From positions 1-64,000 of the forward strand of contig CAWJFP010000012.1 of assembly GCA_963842155.1 (NCBI GenBank): a stretch of DNA of 64,000 nt. Direction: 5' to 3'. The notes beneath the pieces were generated by a model. It was not told the DNA's origin, did no database searches, and saw nothing but the letters and a program-made list of their open reading frames with translations. Below, in pieces: positions 17,906 through 25,865 of this stretch (the first letter of the stretch is position 1; each line of letters begins with the position of its first letter). Position numbers and translations under genes: made by a program. This stretch comes from CAWJFP01 sp963842155 (GTDB taxonomy: Bacteria > Pseudomonadota > Alphaproteobacteria > JACZXZ01).

Positions 17906-18730
17906 TCAGCCCTTGCGTACCCAGCCAATGAGACGTCCGAGCGTGCTCATCAGTATCGACCGTGTCGGCGCCTGGGCGAGCGAGCCGAAGAAGCCGACAA
18001 GGATTAAGAGGATGCCGACGTCGGAATATGGCTGTGCGTTCCTCAGCCAATCCCCGAGGTCGGTCGACAATGAGGTGCTGATAAGGACGTATTCCACAGA
18101 CCCCGTGCGTAAGCACGTGCGGTATATCTCATCTAGCGCAGGCTTCGGAAGGCCGTAGGCGTGGAGCATAAATTTAATCGTCAACTCGAACTTTTCGGCT
18201 TCCGTCTGCTCGAGCTTCGGTGTTGAGGTCGGGGATGCCGCCAGGGAGGGTGTCGCGAAGACGTTTCCGAAGTTCTTGCTGAAGGATTCCGATGACTTAA
18301 TCTGTTCCCTAACCTGTCCTTGCCGCACACCGTCGCGGCCAATGTCACGTGACGTTTCGTCAGCCATCTCGAGGGCGGCGCGGAGAGCAATTTCCTTTTC
18401 TGTCCATTCTCGGGAGGGGATTGAGAACAGAGAATTGGGCGCAGGCTTCGGTTTAGTCGCTGTGTGTGCCATTAGGTCGGCCCTTGCACGTTCGACAGCG
18501 GCCGTCGCCAGCGGGGCGGCGCAGGCCCGGTCGATGGTGTAATAAATGTCCTTCCTACCCGTGCCGGGGCCATCGAGGGACCATCCGTAGTAGCGGTGAA
18601 CCTCGACGAAATGCCGGTATGGGGAGGAGAAGAAACTACTCAAGGAGACGACGAGCACAGTAAGACCCGCGACCATCACCAGAAAAAAGGCTCGCTTCGA
18701 AGTGGTATCCAGGCTACGAAGCATATGCAT
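17906..18730 (-). CDS. Two-helix membrane protein of unknown function
   Basis: A 274-residue protein I do not recognise. One transmembrane helix lies near the N-terminus (about residues 14-34, FFLVMVAGLTVLVVSL) and one near the C-terminus (about 241-258, VGILLILVGFFGSLAQ). Between them is a ~200-residue soluble domain with charged helices and three Cys. It is on the same strand and 211 bp upstream of the TIR gene, and shares that gene's low G+C. It may be the membrane partner of the TIR protein, an inference from position only. ATG at 18724 has the slightly better spacing from a GGA; 18730 gives the longest form. Confidence 0.6.
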   Translation of the reverse strand: MHMLRSLDTTSKRAFFLVMVAGLTVLVVSLSSFFSSPYRHFVEVHRYYGWSLDGPGTGRKDIYYTIDRACAAPLATAAVERARADLMAHTATKPKPAPNSLFSIPSREWTEKEIALRAALEMADETSRDIGRDGVRQGQVREQIKSSESFSKNFGNVFATPSLAASPTSTPKLEQTEAEKFELTIKFMLHAYGLPKPALDEIYRTCLRTGSVEYVLISTSLSTDLGDWLRNAQPYSDVGILLILVGFFGSLAQAPTRSILMSTLGRLIGWVRKG

Positions 18731-19028
18731 TCCATTGGGCTATCCGGTTCCGCACGGTATGACTCGTCGGCCTTCCGAGCAACTGCGGCATCATGCCGGA
18801 CACCGAGTGAACTCCTAAGAGATGGTAAGCAGACCCGGGCTCACGTCTGCGGACGCTTCTCGCCTTAGCTGCTGCGTCTGCCCAAGAAAAAAGTCGGTCC
18901 AAAGTCCGCCCCTATATCAGCGCGGCAACCTGCATTCGGCAAAGTGGCCGTCGTTCGGCTATTGGCCGTTAAAAAGCTTGCCACGGCTCAACACGTGCGA
19001 TGTCCACGGCAAATACGAACACGGGCTA
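18731..19028. other. Non-coding gap left of the IS element
   Basis: About 300 bases between the membrane-protein gene and the left end of the IS630 element. Short frames on both strands lack ribosome sites and conserved features. The TA at 19027-19028 is the left copy of the insertion-site duplication. Joining it to the right flank (from 20228) does not restore any gene I can recognise. The promoter of the membrane-protein gene should lie at the left edge, but none is clear. Confidence 0.5.
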
Positions 19029-19050
19029 GTGTCCCGAATCTGAAGTTCGC
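19029..19050 (+). repeat. Left terminal inverted repeat of the IS630 element
   Basis: GTGTCCCGAATCTGAAGTTC and two further bases. It pairs with the right end at 18 of 22 positions. The TA immediately before it is the target site. Confidence 0.85.
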
Positions 19051-19109
19051 AGTATCGCCGATTCGCGGTGCCATGCCAAACTCTTGCGAGGAATGGCAGG
19101 GGGGCTGCG

Positions 19110-20207
19110 ATGGCGAGGGGACGATTGGCGGCGTTGGTGCTAAGCGAGACGGAGCGCTCGGAGCTCTCGTCGCTTGCGGCTCGACGGAATACGGCGCAGG
19201 CGTTGGCCCTGCGGGCGCGGATTGTGCTGTGCTGTGCCGAGGGCAAGCAGAACAAGGGGGTCGCGAGCCGTCTCGGCGTGGATCAGGGGACGGTTGGCAA
19301 GTGGCGCCGGCGATTTGTCGAGCAACGCCTGGACGGGTTGCGGGACGAGCCGCGATCCGGCGCACCACGCACGGTCGATGACGCTCGCATCGAGGCGGTT
19401 ATCGTGCAGACGCTGGAGAGCCTGCCGCCCGCCGCAACGCATTGGAGCTCGCGCGGCATGGCAAAGGCCAGCGGCCTGTCGGTCTCCACGGTGCAGCGGA
19501 TCTGGCGTGCGTTCGGCCTTCAGCCGCATCGGATGGAGACATTCAAGCTCTCCACCGATCCCGACTTCGTCGCCAAGGTGCGTGACGTGGTGGGCCTCTA
19601 CGTCGCGCCGCCGCAGCATGCCGTGGTTCTGTGCGTGGACGAGAAGTCGCAAATTCAGGCTCTCGACCGCAGCCAACCGATGCTGCCGATGCGTCCTGGC
19701 CAGGCGGCACGGCGCAGCCATGACTATGTTCGTCACGGCACTACGTCACTCTTCGCGGCCCTCGACATCGCCACCGGTCGGGTGATCGGCAAGTGCTATC
19801 CGCGCCATCGTGCCGCCGAGTTCCGGCGCTTCCTCGACGAGATCGAGGCCAACGTGCCGCGCAATCTCGATGTCCATCTCGTCATGGACAATTACGCGAC
19901 GCACAAGACAGCGCTGATCCGCAGATGGTTGGCGCGTCGCCCGCGCTGGCACGTGCACCACACGCCGACCAGTTCCTCTTGGCTCAATCAGGTCGAGCGG
20001 TTCTTCGGCATGCTGACCGAAAAGCAGATCCGGCGCGGTATCCACCGCAGCGTCGCCGCCCTCCATGCCGCAATCGCCGACTTCATCGCTCAGCACAACG
20101 CCGATCATCGGCCCTTTCGTTGGACCAAATCAGCCGATGACATCCTCGCCTCGATCGAACGCTTCTGCGTCCACAATGCGGCCGTCAAAGCCCAACCGAT
20201 CTTGTGA
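19110..20207 (+). CDS. IS630-family transposase
   Basis: A 365-residue DDE transposase. The N-terminal helix-turn-helix region (VASRLGVDQGTVGKWRRRF) is followed by a second HTH (SVSTVQRIWRAFGL). The catalytic triad lies in VVLCVDEKSQ (first Asp), HLVMDNYATHK (second Asp) and SSWLNQVERFFG (Glu). The ATG at 19110 (MARGRLAAL) is taken as start, with GGCAGGGGGG about 10 bases upstream; an earlier in-frame codon at 19068 adds 14 residues. The stop lies inside the right inverted repeat. The frame is uninterrupted, so it should be active. Confidence 0.93.
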   Translation: MARGRLAALVLSETERSELSSLAARRNTAQALALRARIVLCCAEGKQNKGVASRLGVDQGTVGKWRRRFVEQRLDGLRDEPRSGAPRTVDDARIEAVIVQTLESLPPAATHWSSRGMAKASGLSVSTVQRIWRAFGLQPHRMETFKLSTDPDFVAKVRDVVGLYVAPPQHAVVLCVDEKSQIQALDRSQPMLPMRPGQAARRSHDYVRHGTTSLFAALDIATGRVIGKCYPRHRAAEFRRFLDEIEANVPRNLDVHLVMDNYATHKTALIRRWLARRPRWHVHHTPTSSSWLNQVERFFGMLTEKQIRRGIHRSVAALHAAIADFIAQHNADHRPFRWTKSADDILASIERFCVHNAAVKAQPIL

Positions 20208-20225
20208 ACTTCTGGTTCAGGACAC
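20204..20225 (-). repeat. Right terminal inverted repeat of the IS630 element
   Basis: Read on the minus strand it begins GTGTCCTGAACCAGAAGTTC, matching the left end with four mismatches in 22. The transposase stop codon is contained in it. TA follows at 20226-20227. Confidence 0.85.
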
Positions 20226-20419
20226 TAGTTGCGATGCCCGTTCATGCATGCGCCTCGCCAATGACGCGGATGCGGCCGCCCGCTCGCTGCGGCGAGCAAT
20301 TGACCAGCTTTGCGGAGAGCTGTCCAGCAGCCCGTCGTCGGCCGTCGCGCGCGGCAAGCGCGTGGACCGAACGGCGACAGGTGCGATAGGATTTGGCCAT
20401 GCAAGGCCGGGGGGTCTCG

Positions 20420-22951
20420 ATGCGACGCCGTGCTGTCATCCTCGTCATGGCGCTTCTCGGTGCGGCCGCCGCGCGGGCCGAGGAGCATGCGCGACCGATA
20501 CCCGCCGACGACAAATGCGCCGTCCTGCTCGAAGGGAAATGGACGCCGCAGGAGCATTTCGTGTGGGATCGAGTCTGCCGCGGCAGGGAAGCCAATTTCA
20601 ACGAAGAGCCGGATTATGGCGGCGACCTGGATCCCAGGACGCAGCCATTGCCGGAAAGCCGCATCCTGACTTCCCGCTTTCTCGAGACGGTTCTCCTCGA
20701 TGGCAAATATCGCCAAGCGCTGACGCGCATGGGCGTGCGCATCACCGGCGCCCGCTTCACGGAGCGCGTCGATCTCGAAAACGCGGAGCTTCGCCACGAT
20801 CTTTGGCTGGACAGAAGCCTGCTCGAGGAGGGCGCCGACCTCGGCGGGCTGCGCTCGACGCGGCGGATCACCTTCGACGGCTCGAAGCTCGGCGGCGAGC
20901 TCAACATGGTCCAGCTCAAGACCGACGAGGATGTCTCGATCCAAAAATCCGAGCTTGTGGGGCTCTATATGCGCGACGCGCAAGTCGCCGGGCTGTGGCT
21001 CAGCGGCTCGAAATTCAAGCTCGTCGAGCCGCAAGAGCCCGGCGCGCCCGACAAGCAGGCGAAGCTCGCCATGCTCGACCTGAACGAAGTCCAGGTCGCC
21101 GGCAGCTTGATGATGCTCGATGGCGCCTTCGGCGACGTGCAGGCGACAGGCGCCCATGTCCAAGGAGCGCTCATGCTGCGAGGTTCGCAGGTTGCCGGCG
21201 ATCTACAGATGGACAGGCTTCGGGTCGACGGAAGTCTCTTCATGGACGCCGGCGATCCCGAGCGTAAGCCCGTATTCAAAGGAATCAGTCTGATAGGCGC
21301 ACATATAAAGGGCTCGCTCTACATGACCGGGTCGAAAGTCACGACCTTGACGATGGACCGGCTTCAGGTCGATGGCAATTTGAGCATGAGCGATGCCGGC
21401 GATAAGGCCGAATTCACCAAGGTTGGTTTGAGCGGCGCCCATGTGGGCGGGCAACTCTCCCTCAGCGGGGCCAATGCCGCCGAGAAGCCCGATGCGGATA
21501 CGCGCGACGAAAAGCCTACCCCTACCGCGCTCGCCATCGCCGAGATCCAGGTCGCCGGCAGCTTGTTGATGGACGGGGCGCGATTCGACGACATGGACGC
21601 GACGGGCGCTCACGTGCAGGAAGCGCTCACCATGAAAGGCGCGCGGATCGCCGGCAATCTCGGGCTGGACAGGCTCCAGGTCGACGGAAGCCTCTTCATG
21701 GATGAGGACAATCCCGACCATAAGACCACGGTCGATCCCGCGCAAAAGCCGGCGTTCGGACAAATCGACCTGATAGGCGCCCACGTTAGAGGCTCGCTCT
21801 ATTTGTCCGGGGCGAAATTGGACAAGCCCTTGACGATGGAGCGGCTTCAGGTCGATGGCGACCTGTACATGGATCAAGACCCCTACACCCAAGACAGGCC
21901 CGAGTTCGACGGAATCGACATCAACGACGCGCATATACGCGGCCTGCTCGTCCTGAGAGGCGCGCGGGTGAAGAAGGAACTCGATATTGAGGAAACCGAA
22001 GTCGGCGAAGACCTGGTGATGGGCGGCGGCGCCGAATTCATGGGCAAGGTCGATCTTGCGTTCAGCCGGGTCGGCCGAAGCGTCATGCTGGCCGGCGGGA
22101 TTTTCCATGACGACGCGATCCTGGAAGGGATGCAGATCGCCGACAAATTGCAGCTCGGTTCCGATTTCAAGAACGATTGGATTCCGAGCAAGAACAACCC
22201 CAGCCCGACCCTCTATTTGCGGAATGCGAAGGCGGACATCATCACCGTTTCCGATCCCTACCAAGGCTGTCGGGTCTTGTTGGATTTCTGGCCGCCCGCG
22301 GACCTTGCCGGATTCACCTATCGCAGCCTGGACGGCATCGAGCAGCTGGGAAACAATTCATGGCCCATGAGACGCTGGAGGGCCGTCCAGAAATGGCACG
22401 ACAAGCATATCGCCTGGCTCGCGGGTCGATGGTATGGCGGCCCGCAATGCCAGCAGCTCGACGTGGCATTCAGAAATTGGCTCGACAAGCAGTCGGTATA
22501 TTCACCGCAGCCATACGAGCAGGCGGCCGCCGTGATGCGCGCGGGCGGGCAGCCGGCGGAAGCCGACCAGATTCTTTACTACGGCAGGGAGAAGGAGCGC
22601 GCGCTGTCCTCCGACGTGCGGTGGCTGGCATTGGGGGCCCTCAAGATATTCATCGGCTACGGCTATCATTTATGGCGTGCGCTGTTTTGGGCCATTTTCC
22701 TCGTCGTGGTCGGCGCCGCGGTCCAAGCCTCGAGACCCGCGGTGCGGGAGGAGGGCCTCGGCCGGTTGGCGGCTTGGGGTCCGATCTTCTTGTACAGCTT
22801 CGAGATGCTGCTGCCGATCATTCGGCTACGCGGGCAGATGCAGACCTATAAGCCGCACGGCTGGCAAGATTATTACTTTCACTTTCACAATATCATGGGC
22901 TTCGTGCTCGCCGCCTTCCTGGCGGCGGGACTATCCGGCCTGAGCAAATGA
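20420..22951 (+). CDS. Exported beta-helix-repeat protein with C-terminal membrane domain
   Basis: 843 residues. A signal peptide (RRRAVILVMALLGAAAARA) is followed by about 550 residues of imperfect repeats. The units resemble GAHVQGALMLRGSQVAGDL and LQVDGSLFMD, with hydrophobic residues two apart, as expected of a right-handed beta-helix related to pentapeptide-repeat proteins. From about residue 660 a conserved-looking PYEQAAAVMRAGGQPAEADQ segment leads to two or three membrane helices (LWRALFWAIFLVVVGAAV; FVLAAFLAAGLSGL). I remember similar beta-helix/PYEQ/membrane proteins as uncharacterised. ATG 20420 has GGGGGG upstream; ATG 20399 with AGGA is equally possible. It lies in the accessory block beside the IS element. 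Confidence 0.7.
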   Translation: MRRRAVILVMALLGAAAARAEEHARPIPADDKCAVLLEGKWTPQEHFVWDRVCRGREANFNEEPDYGGDLDPRTQPLPESRILTSRFLETVLLDGKYRQALTRMGVRITGARFTERVDLENAELRHDLWLDRSLLEEGADLGGLRSTRRITFDGSKLGGELNMVQLKTDEDVSIQKSELVGLYMRDAQVAGLWLSGSKFKLVEPQEPGAPDKQAKLAMLDLNEVQVAGSLMMLDGAFGDVQATGAHVQGALMLRGSQVAGDLQMDRLRVDGSLFMDAGDPERKPVFKGISLIGAHIKGSLYMTGSKVTTLTMDRLQVDGNLSMSDAGDKAEFTKVGLSGAHVGGQLSLSGANAAEKPDADTRDEKPTPTALAIAEIQVAGSLLMDGARFDDMDATGAHVQEALTMKGARIAGNLGLDRLQVDGSLFMDEDNPDHKTTVDPAQKPAFGQIDLIGAHVRGSLYLSGAKLDKPLTMERLQVDGDLYMDQDPYTQDRPEFDGIDINDAHIRGLLVLRGARVKKELDIEETEVGEDLVMGGGAEFMGKVDLAFSRVGRSVMLAGGIFHDDAILEGMQIADKLQLGSDFKNDWIPSKNNPSPTLYLRNAKADIITVSDPYQGCRVLLDFWPPADLAGFTYRSLDGIEQLGNNSWPMRRWRAVQKWHDKHIAWLAGRWYGGPQCQQLDVAFRNWLDKQSVYSPQPYEQAAAVMRAGGQPAEADQILYYGREKERALSSDVRWLALGALKIFIGYGYHLWRALFWAIFLVVVGAAVQASRPAVREEGLGRLAAWGPIFLYSFEMLLPIIRLRGQMQTYKPHGWQDYYFHFHNIMGFVLAAFLAAGLSGLSK

Positions 22952-22970
22952 CGTCGCCCCCGCGCACCGT

Positions 22971-24287
22971 CTAATCCGGCGCGATGAAGACGGGACGGCC
23001 GTCGACGATCGTGCGCAGCACCTTGCCTTGCACCTCGCGCCCGGCGAAGGGCGAGTTCTTGGACTTGCTGCGGAACTTGCCCTCCTCGATCGTCCAGCGG
23101 CGCGCGGGATCGAAGATCACCAGATCGGCCGGCGCACCGCGCCGCAGGCGGCCCGCCGCGAGGCCCAAGAGCTCCGCCGGCCTGTAGGTCAGCGCCGCCA
23201 GCGTCGGCAGCAGCGCCGCCCACCCCTCATGGACGAGCGCGAGCGAGAGCGGCAGCAGGGTCTCGAGCCCGATGATGCCGCTTGCGGCTTGGGCGAAGGG
23301 CAGGCGCTTGCTGTCCTGGTCATGGGGCGAATGGTCGGACGCGATCGCGTCGATGGTGCCGTCGGCGATGCCCGCGACGATGGCCTCGCGGTCGGCGGCG
23401 GCGCGCAAGGGGGGCGAGAGCTTGGCGAAGGTGCGATATTCGCCCACCGCCCGCTCGTCGAGGGTGAAATAGGGCGGCGCCGTGTCGCAGCTCACGCGCA
23501 GGCCGCGCGCCTTGGCCTGGCGGATCGCCGCGACCGATTCCGCCGTCGAGACATGGCTCGCATGGTAGCGGCCATGGGTGAGCTCGACGAGCCGCAGGTC
23601 GCGCTCGATGATGATGATCTCGGCCGCCTTGGGGATGCCGGCAAGCCCGAGCCGGGTGGCGATCAGCCCCTCGTTCATCGCGCCGCCGGCGGCGAGCGCG
23701 GGCTCCTCGGGATGCTGGATGATGAGCGCGTCGACGGTGCGCGCGTAAGCGAGCGCGCGGCGCATGACGAGCGGGTTGGCCACGGCACGCAGCCCGTCGG
23801 TGAAGGCAAGCGCGCCGGCTTCCTTGAGCAGACCGATCTCGGCGAGCTGCTCGCCCTCGAGCCGCTGCGTCACCGCCGCGTGACAGTAGATCTTGACCAG
23901 CTTCACCTCGCGCGCGCGCCGCGCGATGAACTCGACGCCCGACACGTCGTCGATGACCGGATCGGTGTTGGGCAGGCACACCATCGAGGCGACGCCGCCC
24001 GCCGCGGCCGCGCGGCTGCCGGTGGCGATGGTCTCCTTATGCTCCTCGCCCGGCTCGCGGAGCTGCACGCGCATGTCGACCAGGCCGGGAGCGAGGCAGG
24101 CGCCCTGGCAATCGACCGGCTGGATGCCCGCCGGCAGGCCGTCGGCGAAAAGACGCGGGCCGAAATCGGCGATCGCCTCGCCCTCGGTCAGCAGCGCGCC
24201 CGGCTCGTCGAGGCCGCTCGCCGGGTCGAGCAGCCGCGCGTTGAGATAGGCGACGCGGCCCGGCTGCTGCTCGAGCGGAATGCTCAC
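22971..24287 (-). CDS. pyrC: Dihydroorotase-like protein lacking the HxH metal site (PyrC/PyrX type)
   Basis: A 438-residue amidohydrolase-fold protein overlapping the pyrB stop by 4 bases. The overall match to type I dihydroorotase is good: LAPGLVDMR, LREPGEEHKE, VCLPNTDPVIDD, HASHVSTAESV and AIASDHSPHDQDSK. However, the metal-binding HxH expected at residues 73 and 75 is Arg-Val-Gln. Other ligands (His in IIQHPEE, His in HASHVST, Asp in ASDHSPH) remain. In some bacteria a PyrC homologue without HxH is inactive and only assembles with aspartate carbamoyltransferase. If that holds here, the active dihydroorotase is encoded elsewhere. Confidence 0.85.
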   Translation of the reverse strand: MSIPLEQQPGRVAYLNARLLDPASGLDEPGALLTEGEAIADFGPRLFADGLPAGIQPVDCQGACLAPGLVDMRVQLREPGEEHKETIATGSRAAAAGGVASMVCLPNTDPVIDDVSGVEFIARRAREVKLVKIYCHAAVTQRLEGEQLAEIGLLKEAGALAFTDGLRAVANPLVMRRALAYARTVDALIIQHPEEPALAAGGAMNEGLIATRLGLAGIPKAAEIIIIERDLRLVELTHGRYHASHVSTAESVAAIRQAKARGLRVSCDTAPPYFTLDERAVGEYRTFAKLSPPLRAAADREAIVAGIADGTIDAIASDHSPHDQDSKRLPFAQAASGIIGLETLLPLSLALVHEGWAALLPTLAALTYRPAELLGLAAGRLRRGAPADLVIFDPARRWTIEEGKFRSKSKNSPFAGREVQGKVLRTIVDGRPVFIAPD

Positions 24288-25261
24288 CGCGCGCTCCCGT
24301 CGCCCTCGTTGGACGCGCCCCCGCGCATCAAAAGGTCGAGCACCGCCATGCGCACGGCCACGCCCATCTCGACCTGCTCGTGAATGGCGCTGCGCCCGAT
24401 ATCGTCGGCCACCTCGCTGTCGATCTCGACGCCGCGGTTCATCGGTCCGGGATGCATGATCATGGCGTCGTCCTTCGCCACCTCGAGCTTGGCGTAGTCG
24501 AGGCCGAAGAAGTGGAAATATTCGCGGATCGAGGGCACGAAGGAGCCGTGCATGCGCTCGGTCTGCAGCCGCAGCATCATCACCACGTCGACGCCCTTGA
24601 GGCCCTTCCGCATGTCGGTATGCACCTCCACGCCGAGCTCCTCCACCGCGAGCGGCAGGAGCGTCGGCGGCGCCACGACGCGCACATGGGCGCCCATGGT
24701 GTTGAGGAGCGCTATGTTGGAGCGCGCGACCCGGCTATGCAGGATGTCGCCGCAGATGGCGACGAGGAGGCCCGCGATGCGCCCCTTGCGCCGGCGGATG
24801 GTGAGGGCGTCGAGGAGCGCCTGGGTGGGATGCTCGTGGCTGCCGTCGCCGGCATTGATCACGGCGCATTCGACCTTCTCGGCGAGGAGCTGCACGGCGC
24901 CCGAATCGCCGTGGCGCACCACCAGCACGTCGGGCCGCATGGCGTTGAGGGTCATGGCCGTGTCGATCAGGGTCTCGCCCTTCTTGATGCTGCTGGTCGA
25001 GGCCTGCATGTTGATGACGTCGCCGCCCAGGCGCTTCCCCGCCAGCTCGAAGGAGGTGCGCGTGCGCGTCGAGTTCTCGAAGAAGAGGTTGATCACGGTG
25101 CGGCCGCGGAGCCCCGCGCTTTTCTTGTCGAGCTGGCGGTTCTGCGCCACGTAGGATTCGGCCAGATCGAGCAGCAGGGTGATCTCCGCGGCCGAAAGGC
25201 CCTGGATGCCGAGCAGATGGCGATGGGGGAAGCGGAGAAGGGGGGCAGCGGCGGCGGTCAT
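24284..25261 (-). CDS. pyrB: Aspartate carbamoyltransferase catalytic subunit
   Basis: A 325-residue enzyme joining carbamoyl phosphate and aspartate in pyrimidine synthesis. The carbamoyl-phosphate loop FFENSTRTRTSFELAGKRLGG, the motif STSSIKKGETLIDTA, the HPTQALLDALTI segment and HPGPMNRGVEI are all intact. The start is ATG at 25261 (MTAAAAP), because the in-frame extension upstream has no conservation. Translational coupling to the HxH-lacking PyrC by ATGA overlap supports a stable PyrB-PyrC complex. No regulatory subunit (PyrI) is present, as usual for this class. Confidence 0.95.
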   Translation of the reverse strand: MTAAAAPLLRFPHRHLLGIQGLSAAEITLLLDLAESYVAQNRQLDKKSAGLRGRTVINLFFENSTRTRTSFELAGKRLGGDVINMQASTSSIKKGETLIDTAMTLNAMRPDVLVVRHGDSGAVQLLAEKVECAVINAGDGSHEHPTQALLDALTIRRRKGRIAGLLVAICGDILHSRVARSNIALLNTMGAHVRVVAPPTLLPLAVEELGVEVHTDMRKGLKGVDVVMMLRLQTERMHGSFVPSIREYFHFFGLDYAKLEVAKDDAMIMHPGPMNRGVEIDSEVADDIGRSAIHEQVEMGVAVRMAVLDLLMRGGASNEGDGSAR

Positions 25262-25325
25262 TAAAGGCGCACTATAGAAGGTCGCGCGGCGCGACGGCAA
25301 GGAGAGGAAGCGCCAAATAAATGAA

Positions 25326-25713
25326 TCAGGGCTTCGCTATGAGGGCGTGCGAGAGATAGACGAAGAGCGAGCCGCCCAGCAGGACCAGAAGGGCGGCCAG
25401 CGCCAGATCGACGCGCGAGCCGGTGCCGGGGCGAAGCTCCCTGCTGTCGATCGCTTTTGCCGTGATCAGGAAGCGAAAGGCGGCGACGGCGACCATGCCG
25501 ATGCCGAGGATGATCAGCGCCAGGCCCGCGTAATTGCCGAAGCGCTGCCCGGGAACCGAGAGCGCGCGGCCGGCCAGCGAGGGTGCCGCGAGCTCCAGGA
25601 ACAGGTCGAATTCTCTCGATCACGAAGCCGAAGGCCATCACCGCGATCGCCGTGCGCACCCAGGCGAGGAAGGTCCGCTCGTTCGCGGCATGGTCGCTGA
25701 AGTTCTTGATCAT
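25326..25713 (-). CDS. DUF202 (YidH-type) small membrane protein, one +1 frameshift
   Basis: About 128 residues after removing one base. It starts MIKNFSDHAANERTFLAWVRTAIAVMAFGFVIE, the typical DUF202 opening (NERTFLAWxRT). The frame then breaks at 25611-25615, where the sequence contains GAATTC. The restored frame continues FDLFLELAAPSLAG, then helices GLALIILGIGMVAVAAF and LALAALLVLLGGSLFVYL. Three transmembrane helices in all are typical. The family's function is unknown. It lies upstream of pyrB in the same direction. Confidence 0.75.
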
Positions 25714-25724
25714 GGCGGTGGGGT

Positions 25725-25836
25725 CCCCCTCACCCAGCTCCGGGCAGGGCTCGGCCCATTAGGCTCTCGCCGTACCGGCTAATGGGCCTCGCCAACCCTC
25801 TCACCCGAATCGAGGGAGAGGGAAGGGTGAGGGGAT
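25725..25836. repeat. Palindromic intergenic repeat (CCCTCACCC type)
   Basis: The sequence runs CCCCCTCACCC ... GGCCCATTAG ... CTAATGGGCC ... CTCTCACCC ... GAGAGGGAAGGGTGAGGGG, so an inner and an outer inverted repeat are nested. A related block lies at 29698-29761. Elements like this are common in alphaproteobacterial intergenic regions. There is no coding potential, and it separates the DUF202 gene and the ATP-grasp gene, which are both on the minus strand. Confidence 0.55.
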
Positions 25837-25865
25837 CCGCGTTCCACACCCGAGGCGAAAATGCT

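Larger units (their letters stand above)
19029..20225 (+). mobile_element. IS630-family insertion sequence, complete
   Basis: A 1197-bp element flanked by TA on both sides (19027-19028 and 20226-20227), the expected target duplication of IS630 elements. The ends are inverted repeats of about 22 bp starting GTGTCC. The single transposase gene is intact. The element separates the TIR/membrane-protein pair from the beta-helix gene. Good repeats and an intact frame suggest a fairly recent insertion. Confidence 0.9.

Noticed and set aside
18714..18902. A 62-codon minus-strand frame upstream of the two-helix membrane protein
   Set aside because: No ribosome site, no conserved features, and it overlaps the start of the better-supported membrane-protein gene.
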